6,895 nucleotides of DNA from Candidatus Omnitrophota bacterium (GTDB lineage Bacteria; Omnitrophota; Gorgyraeia; Zapsychrales; Fredricksoniimonadaceae): assembly GCA_016206745.1 (NCBI GenBank), contig JACQQW010000033.1, positions 1 to 6,895 of the forward strand, in the 5' to 3' direction. Position 1 is the first letter of the stretch. Every line of letters begins with the position of its first letter. Made by a program: the position numbers and the translations under genes. Below are positions 6,581 to 6,895 of the stretch, piece after piece. The notes beneath the pieces are model-generated. The model searched no databases. It was given only the letters and a program-made list of their open reading frames with translations, and was not told the DNA's origin.

Positions 6581-6895
6581 ATGGCTAAATCGCTTGTCAT
6601 CGTCGAGTCTCCGGCGAAGGTTAAAACAATCAATAAAATTTTAGGGACCAAGTTTAAAGTCACCGCTTCCATGGGGCATTTGATCGACCTGCCCAAGTCC
6701 ACGCTGGGCGTGGACATTGACCATGAATTCCTGCCCAAATTCATCGCCGTGCGGGACAAGCAGAAAACCCTGGCCAAACTTAAGAAAGAAGCCAAAGACG
6801 TGACGGATATTTATATCGCCACCGACCCTGACCGTGAAGGGGAGGCCATCGGCTGGAATTTGATCCAGCATATCGCCGAAGGCAAGACCATACAC
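6581..6895 (+). CDS. topA: DNA topoisomerase I, N-terminal part (cut by window edge)
   Basis: Type IA topoisomerase I relaxes negative supercoils by cutting one strand through a tyrosine and passing the other through. Only the first 105 codons are present and the frame is open to the last base, so this is truncation by the window and not a broken gene. What is visible is the TOPRIM domain: VIVESPAK (6-13) with the catalytic Glu9, the conserved ASMGHLIDLP (29-38), and the acidic metal-binding motif DPDREGE (82-88), followed by AIGWNL (89-94). The active-site tyrosine and C-terminal zinc fingers lie beyond the window. The start ATG at 6581 is 1 nt after the dprA stop and has AAAGG at 6570-6574, 6 nt upstream. 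The motif set distinguishes it from TopB and reverse gyrase well enough, though the missing C-terminus limits certainty. Confidence 0.96.
   Translation, partial: MAKSLVIVESPAKVKTINKILGTKFKVTASMGHLIDLPKSTLGVDIDHEFLPKFIAVRDKQKTLAKLKKEAKDVTDIYIATDPDREGEAIGWNLIQHIAEGKTIH

Noticed and set aside
6581..6895. Possible truncated topA pseudogene
   Set aside because: The frame is open to the final base of the window with all TOPRIM motifs intact, so the shortness is due to the window edge.

Overview
The window is a gap-free bacterial gene cluster in which every gene reads on the + strand. It holds seven complete genes and the 5' end of an eighth: leuA (2-isopropylmalate synthase), aroE (shikimate dehydrogenase), an MFS transporter, a prepilin peptidase (PilD/GspO type), a small exported protein, aroK (shikimate kinase), dprA and topA (cut by the window edge). 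The seven junctions run from an 11-nt overlap to a 2-nt gap. Three of them are ATGA stop/start overlaps. There is no room for a promoter, terminator or RNA gene between genes, so the block looks like one polycistronic unit entering from upstream and continuing past the right edge. I see no mobile element, CRISPR array, tRNA or rRNA, and no broken gene.

Layout. Positions 9-2395 carry two amino-acid biosynthesis enzymes: leuA (first committed step of leucine synthesis) and aroE (shikimate pathway). Positions 2385-4949 carry three membrane or exported proteins: a 12-helix MFS carrier of unknown substrate, an unusually long prepilin peptidase, and a signal-peptide protein of about 98 mature residues. 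Positions 4952-5485 return to the shikimate pathway with aroK, which starts at TTG. Positions 5482-6895 are DNA-handling genes: dprA (RecA loader in natural transformation) and topA (topoisomerase I).

How the genes fit together. AroE makes shikimate and AroK phosphorylates it, so these two catalyse consecutive steps. The prepilin peptidase matures type IV pilins or pseudopilins, and DprA protects incoming single-stranded DNA; both are compatible with pilus-driven DNA uptake. The dprA-topA pairing is common across bacteria. The rest reads as a mixed growth/housekeeping operon rather than one pathway.

Organism. Base composition is mid-range (about half G+C by eye), with TTG common for leucine. 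Prepilin peptidase plus a Sec signal peptide fits a free-living, probably diderm bacterium that makes its own leucine and aromatic amino acids. The sequence styles remind me of uncultured lineages such as Omnitrophota, but this is a low-confidence impression that cannot be settled from the window.

The most interesting points are: (1) an apparent internal duplication of about 75 residues between the two catalytic aspartates of the prepilin peptidase; (2) a small exported protein whose His/His/Cys pattern recalls superoxide reductase/desulfoferrodoxin domains but lacks the last His ligand; (3) an MFS carrier between two shikimate-pathway genes. None of these amounts to a demonstrated new system.
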